Part shown: in pieces, positions 35,201-46,200 of the stretch | Layout of the letters: each line of letters begins with the position of its first letter | Numbering within the stretch: position 1 is the stretch's first letter | NCBI GenBank assembly: GCA_030068145.1 | Contig: JAPJBO010000112.1 | Location: 1 to 64,000, forward strand | Length of the DNA stretch: 64,000 nucleotides | From: Diplonema papillatum | Lineage: Eukaryota > Euglenozoa > Diplonemea > Diplonemida > Diplonemidae | Direction of reading: 5' to 3' | Position numbers and translations under genes: made by a program | The notes under the pieces: generated by a model | Told to the model about the DNA's origin: nothing | Seen by the model: only the letters and a program-made list of their open reading frames with translations | The model's database searches: none

Positions 35201-36948
35201 CCCTCGCCCAGAAGACTACGGGGGAACGCGAGCTCGTGCTCGCAACTGCGGACGGGTCGGTCTTGTATGCCGTTGTCCTCGTCTCCAGTTTCAATTTCTT
35301 TCGAGACATTGCAATGTGTTCCCAAAATGTAAGCCTGAGTTTGTAGGAAATACTTGAGGAGGCTGCCAGCTGCAAAAGATCAAAGGAGGTAATGTGCTGT
35401 AGCCCACGCGAAACACAGGTGAATCTGGGTTTAGTGGCGTGCGTAAGCGTTCAACAAAAAAGACCCACTTTGTAGCTGTATTGTTTCTCCCCCCTCTAGC
35501 CTCCTTCGAAGTAAGCACAAGGCAGCCCCCCGAGTATTTTAACCTGATGACCGCGCCCACATGTGGACCACACGTATTTTCTCTGAGGCCGAAAACGGAG
35601 CGCAAGCCCTGTTCTGACCCCAGGTCAGATGCGGGGGACGCCCGGAAGCACGACAGAAGTGCTCAAAGGTGGCAAGTAATGGGCGTTTTGTGCCAGCCGC
35701 AAAGATGGGCTCGATGTGGCTGATTTCGAATGCGGCCTCGACGCTCGGCTTTCTAAACCCGTCCGTGGCCATTTTTGACCCGAAAACACCTCAGAAGACC
35801 CTCACGACAAGGAAGAATTCTCCGTCGGCTAGAAAAGGGGGAAAACAAGGGTCTAACGTACGATGGAGTAGCCCCCCGAGATAGCCACCATTGTGTGAGA
35901 GAATAGGCTATCCCAGGAGGTCACTCCACCAGACCCAAAAAGATTTTCCCCGCCAGCCAGCCCAAAGGAACCTGAAGTTCGTTCGTAATGCCTAGCGGAA
36001 TTCCCTCGATGAATCGCAAGACCCTCAGGGCACCTTGAAAGACCCCCCGTGCCGGACGTTGTCCGCCAAACTCTACATTCCATTGTTCTATAATCTGGAT
36101 GCAGATCCGGACGCGGTAATAAAAACGCATTTGGAATGATTGCCCAAGACTAAATTCAAAGCGAATTTCTTCTTGGTGTCGGTCGCAACACTTACAAACA
36201 TGGCTAGCCGTATGTAAGCATACCTACTACCCACATACCACCCGCCTCACAGCCTCAATGGTCAACCGGAGACCCTAAAACACCGAACCTCTGAACCACA
36301 ATAAACGCTAGATTATGTTGTATACGCACCTGCTTTTGTAGGGAAGTACTGGAGAAGGCTGCGTTGCGGAGTCTCAAACGAGGTAATGTTCCGTAGCCCA
36401 CACGAAGCACGGTTAAATCTGTGTTTAGTGGCGGGCGGGCGTAAGACAAAAAAGACCCACTTTGTGGTTGTATTGTTTGGGCGAGACTTGGGTACGTGCC
36501 TCGTGTGGGGCAGGTGAGCCGGTGACCCGCTTTGAGAACTCTTGGGGTCTAGCATGTGTGCCGTTTATGCGGGATACATGTCGGTTTCGTACTTATGAAA
36601 CCTTGTACCACTGCGTCTTGCGAGCAACCTTTTGCCGGAACACAGCAAACTCCATTCAGGATGTACGATATCGACTACGCGCAGCCTGTGTGTTCTGTGG
36701 CGGAGGTGCCTAAAATCCACATCAACACGATGTCTTTGGACCCGGCCTCGTCAGCAATCGCCGTCGGGCGGCAAGACGGCAGCATCCTTGTCTACCGCAT
36801 ACCGGGCGACCAGCCGGAGGCACACCTGACGGCGTACGCAGCTGCCCACTCGACAGCTGTCTTGAAGCTCGTGTGGAGCCACGACGGGAAGCAGCTTATA
36901 TCCACCGGGTCCGATGGCGAGGTCTACGTATGGAACTACTACCTGTAG
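29289..36948 (+). CDS. CFAP52: Cilia- and flagella-associated protein 52 (WD-repeat protein)
   Basis: Exons 29289-29760, 33845-35264 and 36660-36948 join in frame to 726 residues. Both introns start GTATGC and end CAG. The product is a tandem WD40 double-propeller protein that binds inside axonemal doublet microtubules (a microtubule inner protein). Exon 1 matches the family N-terminus (LELEHAIGCNGKNLH, then FKGHDAVVTAVDVSNSGDF and IIVWDYHARH). Exon 2 starts GGIYAVRFSPDDRWLAS and carries most blades. Exon 3 ends with a last WD blade, LISTGSDGEVYVWNYYL. It is about 100 residues longer than human CFAP52 through loop insertions such as a Gln/Pro stretch near 34770. ATG 29289 has A at -3; an in-frame upstream extension to 29247 has no ATG. 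Intron 1 (4084 bp) holds a tRNA-like repeat and a large minisatellite; 32470-33840 of it shows nothing recognisable. Intron 2 (1395 bp) holds elements A and F. Confidence 0.95.
31085..31361 (+). repeat. tRNA-like SINE candidate in CFAP52 intron 1
   Basis: GGTTCGATCCCCGCG (31275-31289) has a B-box/T-arm form, and CACTTC/GAAGTG at 31233 and 31295 could pair as an acceptor stem, but the T-loop is a base too long for a good tRNA. The core is flanked on both sides by CGAGACTGGAGGTCCTATGA (31096 and 31328). The same module, inverted and with another tRNA-like core, is at 56370-56506. Confidence 0.45.
31362..32460. repeat. ~17-bp minisatellite (TTCGCCCGAACTTTGC)
   Basis: About 60 units of TTCRCCCGAACTTTGC and variants (TTAGC, CCAGAACTT) with several short higher-order blocks. 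It directly follows the tRNA-like repeat. The same words appear in reverse complement at 56010-56205. Open frames here are repeat translations. Confidence 0.92.
35341..35545 (+). mobile_element. Element A in CFAP52 intron 2
   Basis: Full-length copy from TGTAGGAAATACTTGAGGAG to CCCCGAGTATTTT. It lies wholly within the intron and leaves the splice sites intact. 35546-36230 holds the duplicated promoter-proximal block (35556-35615) and an unassigned open frame on the minus strand. Confidence 0.8.
36232..36475 (+). mobile_element. Repeat F followed by truncated element A
   Basis: 36235-36312 carries the F words GGTCAACCGGAGACCCTAAA and CACAATAAACGCTA. 36320-36475 is element A cut off after its middle (TTTGTGGTTGTATTGTTTGG). 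Confidence 0.65.
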
Positions 36949-38699
36949 CGCGCCTTTGAGACTGCGCGTGGTGCTACGTATTTTCGCCGTGCCTTCGACC
37001 TGTGGCTTACACGTGGCGCATCAAAACGGCAGACGGTGACATCTCAGCCAAATGGACAGGACCGCTCCTGATGCTCTCACTTTGGCTTGTGGGTTAGACC
37101 GCAGCAGGCATAGCAGGAGGGGAAGAAAAAGTGTGCCGACTCGTGTGAAACCTAATGACGTCCACACCTGACGCACTCTCTCGTGTCTTGGTACGGTCGT
37201 GTAGCTTAGACGGGAAGTTGGTGTGTATCCGGTGGTGAACACACGCACTCTGTTCTACCTCTTCGCTCCTGACCGCCTCAATCTTGGTGTTTTCCGCTCA
37301 AGCAACCACGCATCAGCACTTCTACTACATTTTGCGCCTGTCTGACTACGCACTGTGTCCTTCCTCGACCTTGGACCGAGCGTGGCGTCAACGGAAGCGA
37401 TACAGCACTTCAGAGAACAGTTGATCAATGCACATAATCACCAGTCAGATGCATCCTGATGCGTGCAACCCTGTTCGTTCGCTGAGAACGAGCACGCCAG
37501 CTAGTAGCATCTGTTAGGTTGCAGACGGTGCAGGTTGCCACCTGCACCGTTCTACCTGCTCTTTCGTAGCTGAGACCAGCACAACTAGCAGCACCGGTCC
37601 ACTGCACCGTTTTACTTACTCCTGATGCATGCGGCCCTGATGGGGCTTGCCAGCTCGTAGCACGTATCAGATGACACACCTCCACCGTTCTACCTGCTCC
37701 ACCACCGAACACACCTTCACATTGATGCACATGGCCTTGTTTCTTTGCTGGACGAGACATAGCAACCCTTCAGAAGGCACGCTGCCGTGTGTCTTCGGTG
37801 AGATTGGACATTGCTACTGGCACCTGTCAGACACATCGGTTCTACCTGCTCCATGCGGGCTCTGTTTTATTACAGAACACACCTTCACATTGATGCACAT
37901 GGCCTTGTTTCTTTGCTGGACGAGACATAGCAACCCTTCAGAAGGCACGCTGCCGTGTGTCTTCGGTGAGATTGGACACTGCTACTGGCACCTGCCAGCC
38001 ACATCGGTTCTACCTGTGTTCGCCCCTGATCGATCCGACCTCGGAACGAACTGAAGAGGAACGATGTCACACGCGCCCGTACTACCGACGTCCGCTTCGG
38101 CGATGAGCTGGCGGTGCAAAAGGCAACAACGAACAAACTACTGTGCCCCTATCCCAGCGAGCAACGCACGTCCTTGCGTTGATTTGTGTTTAAAAAAGCG
38201 CGACTCCCCTCGGGAGGAAGGCGATTGATGTTAATTTGTGAAATACCTTCTCATTTGGCGCCCTTCTTTTCCCTTCTTTGCAAGTTCCGCCCCTGCGAAG
38301 GCGTGCTGCGGGTCCAGCCCTTCCTATTAGACCGTGATGTACTGCGGTGTACGGTGAAGGCTTTGAAATTAAGAGTGCAGCATGTCTGTAGTGGTGACGT
38401 GCATTAGTCACTGGGCGAGTGGCTACCTCTGTTTTCGTAACTACGTGGTGTACAGCTACGGTGCATCCACGTCGTAGTGCATCAGCAGCATCGTAGCATG
38501 CGGCGTAGCATCTCCGCAGGTGTAGTGCGTCTACTAGCAGTGGGCAAGAGGCCACCGCAACAATGCCGATATCAACGCGGCCGACAACGCAGCAACCGAG
38601 GCGTACCGGAGCCGACGCACCTTCAGTGTAGAATGGTGCTGCAGCAAGGCCGAGGTCGCGAGGCCCTGTCAGTGCCAACAGGAAGACAATTTGGACGAC
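36949..38699. other. Intergenic region with a ~170-bp tandem duplication
   Basis: 37704-37834 and 37873-38003 are near-identical (CACCTTCACATTGATGCACA, CATAGCAACCCTTCAGAAGG). Short words such as CCGTTCTACCTGCTC recur around them. No gene is recognised between CFAP52 and the kinesin-like locus. Confidence 0.6.
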
Positions 38700-39063
38700 C
38701 TGAAATGAGACTCACAGGAACACCTGACAGTCCAAAGCGCTGCCAGCAAAAAAAAAAAGCCTTCGGGGGAGGGGAGACACAGGTGCATCTGTGATGAGCG
38801 ATAGCGAATCGGACGAGGGCTTGGAACTGCCGTCGTTCAGCTTGAAGCAAGATGTCAGCGCCGCGGAGAAGCAGGTCGACGAGCTGTACAAGAAGCCGGC
38901 CGCGCTCCGGGACGCGTTGAAGGTCCCCCTGCAGGACAGGGACGGTGATGCCGATTGCGCCGACAGCATCCAGGAGAAGCTGGCCGAGATCAGGGAGAAG
39001 CTGGGTGAAAAACGGCCGTCCGCCTGGCGCGCCGCCGCCGGCTGGAATTCTGTGATTTTTTTT
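38700..39063 (+). pseudogene. Truncated first-exon copy of the kinesin-like gene, copy 1
   Basis: Carries the parent's 5' leader (CTCACAGGAACACCTGACAG), ATG at 38794 and an open frame MSDSESDEGLELPSFSLKQD through KRPSAWRAAAG, then leaves the parent at GCCGCCGCCGGC into TGGAATTCTGTGATTTTTTT. About 87 of the 160 exon codons are retained. Confidence 0.88.
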
Positions 39064-39076
39064 CTGCTGGAAAATA

Positions 39077-39461
39077 GGTGGATCGCCCCACCGCATCCCA
39101 ACTGAAATTCGACTCACAGGAACACCTGACAGTCCAAAGCGCTGCCAGCAAAAAAAAAAGCCTTCGGGGGAGGGGAGACACAGGTGCATCTGTGATGAGC
39201 GATAGCGAATCGGACGAGGGCTTGGAACTGCCGTCGTTCAGCTTGAAGCAAGATGTCAGCGCCGCGGAGAAGCAGGTCGACGAGCTTTACAAGAAGGCGG
39301 CCGCGCTCCGGGACGCGTTGAAGGTCCCCCTGCAGGACAGGGACGGTGATGCCGATTGCGCCGACAGCATCCAGGAGAAGCTGGCCGAGATCAGGGAGAA
39401 GCTGGGCGAAAAACGGCAGTCCGCCTGGCGCGCCGCCGCCGGCTGGAATTCTGTGATTTTT
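39077..39461 (+). pseudogene. Truncated first-exon copy of the kinesin-like gene, copy 2
   Basis: Same structure and same breakpoint as copy 1, with ATG at 39194 and an open frame throughout. It is followed by repeat H. Confidence 0.88.
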
Positions 39462-39580
39462 TTGTGTCTAACAAATGCAGTTTGTCAAGAACAAAAACAG
39501 ACCGATGGCAGCGTACTATCCTCACTCCCGTTAGATGAACAAATCAGGTTTGAAGGAAGTGCGCACAAACAAATAGGTGG
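39462..39580 (+). repeat. Repeat H between kinesin exon copies
   Basis: The unit (GATGGCAGCGTACTATCCTC, GGTTTGAAGGAAGTGCGCAC) matches 20430-20690 and 39985-40100. Confidence 0.8.
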
Positions 39581-39581
39581 A

Positions 39582-39968
39582 TCGCCCCACCGCATCCCAA
39601 CTGAAATTCGACTCAGAGGAACACCTGACAGTCCAAGGCGCTGCCAGCAAAAAAAAGCCTTCGGGGGAGGGGAGACACAGGGCAGGCAGGGTGCATCTGT
39701 GATGAGCGATAGCGAATCGGACGAGGGCTTGGCACTGCCGTCGTTCAGCTTGAAGCAAGATGTCAGCGCCGCGGAGAAGCAGGTCGACGAGCTGACAAGA
39801 AGGCGGCCGCGCTCCGGGACGCGTTGAAGGTTCCCCTGCAGGACAGGGACGGTGATGCCGATTGCGCCGACAGCATCCAGGAGAAGCTGGCCGAGATCAG
39901 GGAGAAGCTGGGCGAAAAACGGCCGTCCGCCTGGCGCGCCGCCGCCGGCTGGAATTCTGTGATTTTTT
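39582..39968 (+). pseudogene. Truncated first-exon copy of the kinesin-like gene, copy 3
   Basis: ATG at 39701. Two bases are missing near 39795 (GAGCTGACAAG where other copies read GAGCTTTACAAG), so the frame is broken. It ends at the same breakpoint as copies 1 and 2. Confidence 0.88.
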
Positions 39969-39984
39969 TTGTATAAGCACCTGC

Positions 39985-40100
39985 TTACTAACAAATGCAG
40001 TTTGTCAAGAACAAAAACAGACCGATGGCAGCGTACTATCCTCACTCCCGTTAGGTGAACAAATCAGGTTTGAAGGAAGTGCGCACAAACAAATAGGTGG
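39985..40100 (+). repeat. Repeat H, second interspersed copy
   Basis: Same unit as 39462-39580, preceded by a short piece of the 5' end of element A (GTATAAGCACCTGCTT at 39969). Confidence 0.8.
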
Positions 40101-40222
40101 ATCGCCCCACCGCATCCCAACTGAAATTTGACTCACAGGAACACCTGACAGTCCAAAGCGCTGCCAGCAAAAAAAAAGCCTTCGGGGGAGGGGAGACACA
40201 GGGCAGGCAGGGTGCATCTGTG

Positions 40223-43200
40223 ATGAGCGATAGCGAATCGGACGAGGGCTTGGAACTGCCGTCGTTCAGCTTGAAGCAAGATGTCAGCGCCGCGGAGAAG
40301 CAGGTCGACGAGCTTTACAAGAAGGCGGCCGCGCTCCGGGACGCGTTGAAGGTCCCCCTGCAGGACAGGGACGGTGATGCCGATTGCGCCGACAGCATCC
40401 AGGAGAAGCTGGCCGAGATCAGGGAGAAGCTGAGTGAAAAACGGCCGTCCGCCTGGCGCGCCGCCGCCGGCGCGTCGAATACCGCCGCCGCCCCGTGCTC
40501 GCCGGTCGCATCCGACGCCGGAGACGCGGACGGGCGGTCCTCGACACCTGTCATCCGGGCAAACACGATCACTGACCTTGAGCTAGAGCTCGCGGGGCTC
40601 AACAGCAAGCGGAAGACCCGCGAGGCGGTCGCCCGCAACCAAGCTGCCGCCGACAAAGCCGGCGCATGCAGCCAGAAGTCGCATCTCGAGAAGAACCTCG
40701 AGGTAAAAAAAAAAAAAAAAGAATCCCAACCCGACAACTTCCGCCGGTAGAGTAAACCTGCCTAGAGAAATCAACTGCCTTCGGGTGCGCTGGGGGCGAT
40801 GCCCCCCAGACCCCCCTCTGTTACAATTTATCTTAACCGTTTCGTCTGCTTCTTATCGCCAACACTGAGGTTGGGCTGGCTGGGTTGTTGGGCTGGCCTG
40901 GCATGCTAGTGCTTGCCTGTTGACTACCAATTCTAATCAATTTTGGATTCGGGACGGGGTAGACATCGTGACATGCCACAGCCAGTAGTAAGGACAGGCC
41001 ATCAGGAGGAGGATGTACGTATACGAACGTGTCAGCATGGTTGTTCACAGCAATCACTCCTGCTTTATGGCCGACTACAATCATGGCTTCGGTGGTGCAG
41101 CTGCCACTCGCCTTGCAGCACGAGAGGACTAGTTGCTTGAGCTTGTTCCGGTACTGTTTATCGAGTCGTAGACCCGGTTGGAGACACGGTCCTGGGGGGG
41201 TGAGTTTGGAAAAGTTACAGAACACAACGCCCGCAAACCTCAGATGATCGTCGAAATGAAGGAAGAAGAGATCGACCTGCTCCGGTTCAAGGTCGACGAA
41301 CTCAGCGCGAAGCTTCAAAAGCTGGAGGAAGCTGCCAAAGGAGGTATTCCTCATTTCTCTTATACAAGCGCCTGCTTGGAAGGAAATGCTCGACAAAAGC
41401 TGCCAGACAAAGAGCCGAAGGGATCCCAAGTGCTGTAACTACCGAACCACGTGTTGAACGGGCGTGAAGTCATGCGGGTCTTCCCCTACACGACAAGACA
41501 CACAAACACAACAGGTCAAAGTCCTGAATGACCTCCCTTCCATTCGGATTCAAAGCAGCTACGCCGAGTATTTCTTTGGAAAAAAACGACAAAGCGATGT
41601 CGCTTAAAAAGTGGACTGCGACTTGGGGAAAAAAAACGATAAGTGATGATACTACAAAAAAGTGGACTGCGACAAAGTGGAGTCTGGTACTTGCTTTGCC
41701 GCCGATCCTCTTTGGTGCAGCACGCCCGCTTTTCTGGTGTGACTCGGACACACCCACTTCATAAACCACGGTTTCCTGTGGGACGTGCAGAGCCCACGCC
41801 TGCGCCGTTGTTCTCCGGATTCTCCGGGTTTCCGGAAGGTGGCGCTCCAGCGAGAACACACACGGGAAAACATGGAGCATGCACGTCATTCCTTCGCAGT
41901 AAACAGCACCTCCCTAGCACGGATGCACACCAGCGAGGAAGGGAAAGGGCGCGAAGCGACCGCGCGAAGACGATGGTTCGAATCAGTGCAAACGCCAGCA
42001 GCACGATACGACACAATCGAAGAGGTAGTCACTTAGTGACTAATGCAGGCTATCGCTACAGATCCTCTGCATTCGACAGCGTCTTCTCGATGACGAACAC
42101 CATCGAGAAAATACGCTGCGCCACCATGGATCCGCAGACATTCGGCAGCCGACTGTTTCTGCGGATGCATGGTGGTGGCACTTTTTTGCCGCCGACGACG
42201 ACGACAACGACGCCGACGATGACTACCTGGGAACTCCCCGTGCATTGTGTGAGGGCAGACCTTCATCAGGCAGTATTCTGCCCAAAACATCAAACTACGG
42301 TTCTCTCACCCCTACCCATACATGTAACCCCCGACGGGGGAACCGTTCCCCGACGGGGGTTCACGGGGGGGAAAACGGGGGATTTTCACCCCCGTAACCG
42401 GGGGCCGTATACGGTAACCCCCCGTGAAACCCCCGTGACACCCCCGTCTGGGGTATTCTGGGTACCCTATGGGTGGAAGATAGCCAGAACCAGCGCGAGG
42501 GTCTTGGCAAGCTCCTCCTGCTGAGACCTGTAGCGCTGTTGGCCCGTTGGGGCGTGGAAATCATCCTTCTGCTGCACCGAAGTGGAATCCCCAACTCAGC
42601 GGACGAAGTGGAACCCCCAACTCCCCAAACATAGTGGTGCCCTCAACTCCGCAAACGGACCTGGGCAGAGAGAACAGGAACGTGCAAATTTGACGGGAGG
42701 TGCATCAGATTGAGCAAGGAGTCCGAAGGACAGACAGGACAGAAGTCGGAAACCGGTCCACCCACCGATGCAATCGACTGTTTTCGACAGTTATTGTTTA
42801 AGTTAGAGTGCAAAGAATCTGTGGCAAGCATCTGCATCGCCGGTTCGCGGTTACCTCTTCGCATGTGACACGGCCCTCCCTTGAACCGAACTTGGGGCTA
42901 GGGGCACGTGGGGAGGACTTTGTCGACGATACCGAGATGGGAGGCGCACCTTCGGCCATCAGGGAACAGCCGAGTACCTTAGAACGGGCCAACATCACCG
43001 TGTTTTGATTATTTTGCCGATGCATACACACATGCCTGCACAGCTCTCTTCCACAGCCGCCTGACAACGTTGCCGCACAAAACCTTTCACTCTAAAATGA
43101 GCACACATCAGGCATCTAAAGCGAACCTCGAAGCCCCGTGTTCCCGTCTTTCCCCCGTCGCGCCCCCAGTTGCACCCCCGTCGGGGGATTTTCCAACAGG

Positions 43201-46200
43201 GTTTGTGGTGGAAATCCCCCGTGACCCCGTTTTCCCCCGCCGGGGGCCGAGCCCGGAACCCCCCGTGTTACATGTATGGCTACCCCTTCTCCTGCACTTG
43301 TGTTCATGCGCCGTAACACGATTGGCAGCCCCTGAGCACCGTGGCAGCGACAAACCCGTCGTGCTCTTCGACATGTGCCATCTTGGAGGGCGAGTGAGGC
43401 GAGTCGAAGGGTGATTTGGACGAGTCTGGGCGTCAAAAGGGCTCTCGAGGGCCTTAGGGCGAGTCTGGGGCGAGTGAGGCGAGTCGAAGGGTGAGTTGGA
43501 AGAGTCTGGGCGTCAAAAGGGCTCTCGAGGGCCTTAGGGCGAGTCTGGGGCGAGTGAGGCGAGTCGAAGGGTGAGTTGGACGAGTCTGGGCGTCAAAAGG
43601 GCTCTCGAGGGCCTTAGGGCGAGTCTGGGGCGAGTGAGGCGAGTCGAAGGGTGAGTTGGAAGAGTCTGGGCGTCAAAAGGGCTCTCGAGGGCCTTAGGGC
43701 GAGTCTGGGGCGAGTGAGGCGAGTCGAAGGGTGAGTTGGAAGAGTCTGGGCGTCAAAAGGGCTCTCGAGGGCCTTAGGGCGAGTCTGGGGCGAGTGAGGC
43801 GAGTCGAAGGGTGAGTTGGAAGAGTCTGGGCGTCAAAAGGGCTCTCGAGGGCCTTAGGGCGAGTCTGGGGCAGGTCGCGACTCGCCCGCCACCTATGCCT
43901 AGCGGGTTTCACCGTCGGCACATGAACGTGACCTTTTTCCGGTGTCACCCAATATCATCAAGTGAACGAGTCATATTGGAGTACGTGTGCTGGAAGTCGA
44001 AGGTGATGACCGCAGACAACAACACCGCCCTCGCCTTCAGTGAGTCCGTCGCCGGAGTCACTACTTTGGCGTCGTCCAAGGCTGGCCTTGCAGCCGTAGC
44101 GGAAGATCTCTCGTTGAGGCTTCCCAGAAGCAAAAGAAGCGAAGACAAACGGAGGGTGTAGCTTTCATGGATGTAGGAAAACACGAATCCTGCACCATGC
44201 TTCCATGTCACGTGCATGCGCCCACTGCAGCCCTGTCGTGTTCCCATCTGGGTCGTTCTCGCTTTCATGCTTCCATATCCCGCAGACCTGACTGCTAGTG
44301 CAGCCCACAATTGGGTATCCAGGTACCGCGAGGGCGTATTCGGCGACAAATGGGTGAAATCTTTTTGGCAATCCACAATGTGCTACAATGTGCGAGTACA
44401 AACGTGCCAAAAATTTCTGCCTCCCCAAAGGTTGCATACCAGTTACTGTCAATTACCTGGCAGTTACTGTCAAAAACAGGCACCAAGAACACGTCTGTAT
44501 CTGATGTCACTAGCGCAAGGGAATGTTGAGTGACTGCCTTTACTCGGGGAAACGAGCTTGGCGACGTCACCGGGGGTTAGGGAGGGTGGGAAACTTACTT
44601 TGTAACTAACCAACACCCTGCAGGCTGCGCGAAGTTCTCTTATCGCGATGCAGATTATCGCCTCAGATTCTTTGCATTCTAACCCAACTCTTATCGAGTG
44701 CATCAACTCCCTCAGTGAAACTGTGACAAGTGTAAACACGCAACGCAGGATCGAAAGCCGCCCATCAAGATCCGACGCAGACCAGCCAAGCGGACGTGTC
44801 GAAGTTGAAGGACCAGTTGTCGGCGCGGGACATCGAGATCGAAATCATGAGCCAAAAACTGGCCGAGTCGCACGAGTCGGTCGCGAAGAAGTTCAAGACC
44901 GAATTGCAAGCGCTGCGCATCGAGAACGAAGACTTGCGCAACGAGCGCGAAGGGCTCGATCGGCAAGTCATCGAGCTCCGTTTGGACAAGGAGGAGGCTG
45001 AGGTCTGTGCCCCCCGTTTCGCGCAAACCTTCGGAAGGAAATTTCGCGCGGCGGATTTTTCTCATGAGCGCAAGCGTGCGGAGGCAAGTTTCCCGAGGGC
45101 GTTTAAAGGTTTCCCCCAGTGCAAACCGCGACGGAAAATTCAATCACCGCTAGCAATCTCCTTCGCAGTTTTTCCGCACGATTTTGGCATTTTGCAGAGA
45201 AAGAACACTAAAAGAACGATACCGAATTGCTTGCTTTAACTTTGAAGGCCCTCGTACCAGCGCCACACACAAGCCCAGGAAATGCCTGATCCTCCGGCTT
45301 CGCATCCTGAACCCCTGCAACCACCAGAATCTTCAGCCCCGCCAGGAACAGATCTACCAGATCCTGTGGAACCCCAGTCCCCACCAGCTGCGCAAGTTCA
45401 TCCTCCCTTGGGGGAGCCTGAGCTTCCCCCGAACTCCCCATCTTCCCCGCATGATGCATCCGTGCTTCCATCGGTTGGATGTACGTTTGCAGGGCGAAAT
45501 GCATTCCAGACTGCGGTGATTGAGGCTTGCCTCAAGCAGAACCGGGGCAACATTCACCGCGAGCTGCACCGGGAGAAAGCGTGCAAAGCGGTGCAAAGCG
45601 GTGATGCCTGCCCTTTCCAGTGCAACGCTAGAGAAAGCGAGGATGGGGTGTTCACCATCAGTGCGAGTCTAGCACACACGTGCTCGGCCGCAAGCGACTC
45701 CGTGGGCCTCGGTGGGCTTGCAAACTGACTGGCTGACTACCACCATCCAGCCGTGGCTCGTCCAGGTGCCAAAGTTATCTTCTGCTGCCATTGTGGCGCG
45801 TGCAAAGTCAGACTTCTCCGTCGACATTAGCACGTACGTGGCACTTCAGGCCCGCAGGCGAGCTGTTGATCAGAACAGCATTGCTGGAGAGGATACATAC
45901 GGCCTGCTACGGTCGTACTTTGCGTCCGTCGAGAAAGAGGACCCGGCGGCTTCCTGCCGCGTGGTTGAAGACAAGGCGGGCCGCTTCAAGTACGCCTTCG
46001 CCGCGCACGGTGCGTGTGTTGCCGCACTGCCTCATATGTGTCCGATCGTAATCGTGGACGCCGCGCACCTGAAGCACACAGGAGGGCTCTTGTTCTGTGC
46101 TGTCGGGTTTGACGGCGAGGAGAACACGGTCCCTATCGCCCACGCAATCGGATTAGCCGAAGACACAGAGAACTGGACGATGTTTTTCGTGGACCTTGGC

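Noticed and set aside
35853..36130. Minus-strand open frame in CFAP52 intron 2
   Set aside because: About 75 codons with no family, start context or splice partners; possibly old element debris but not supportable as a gene.
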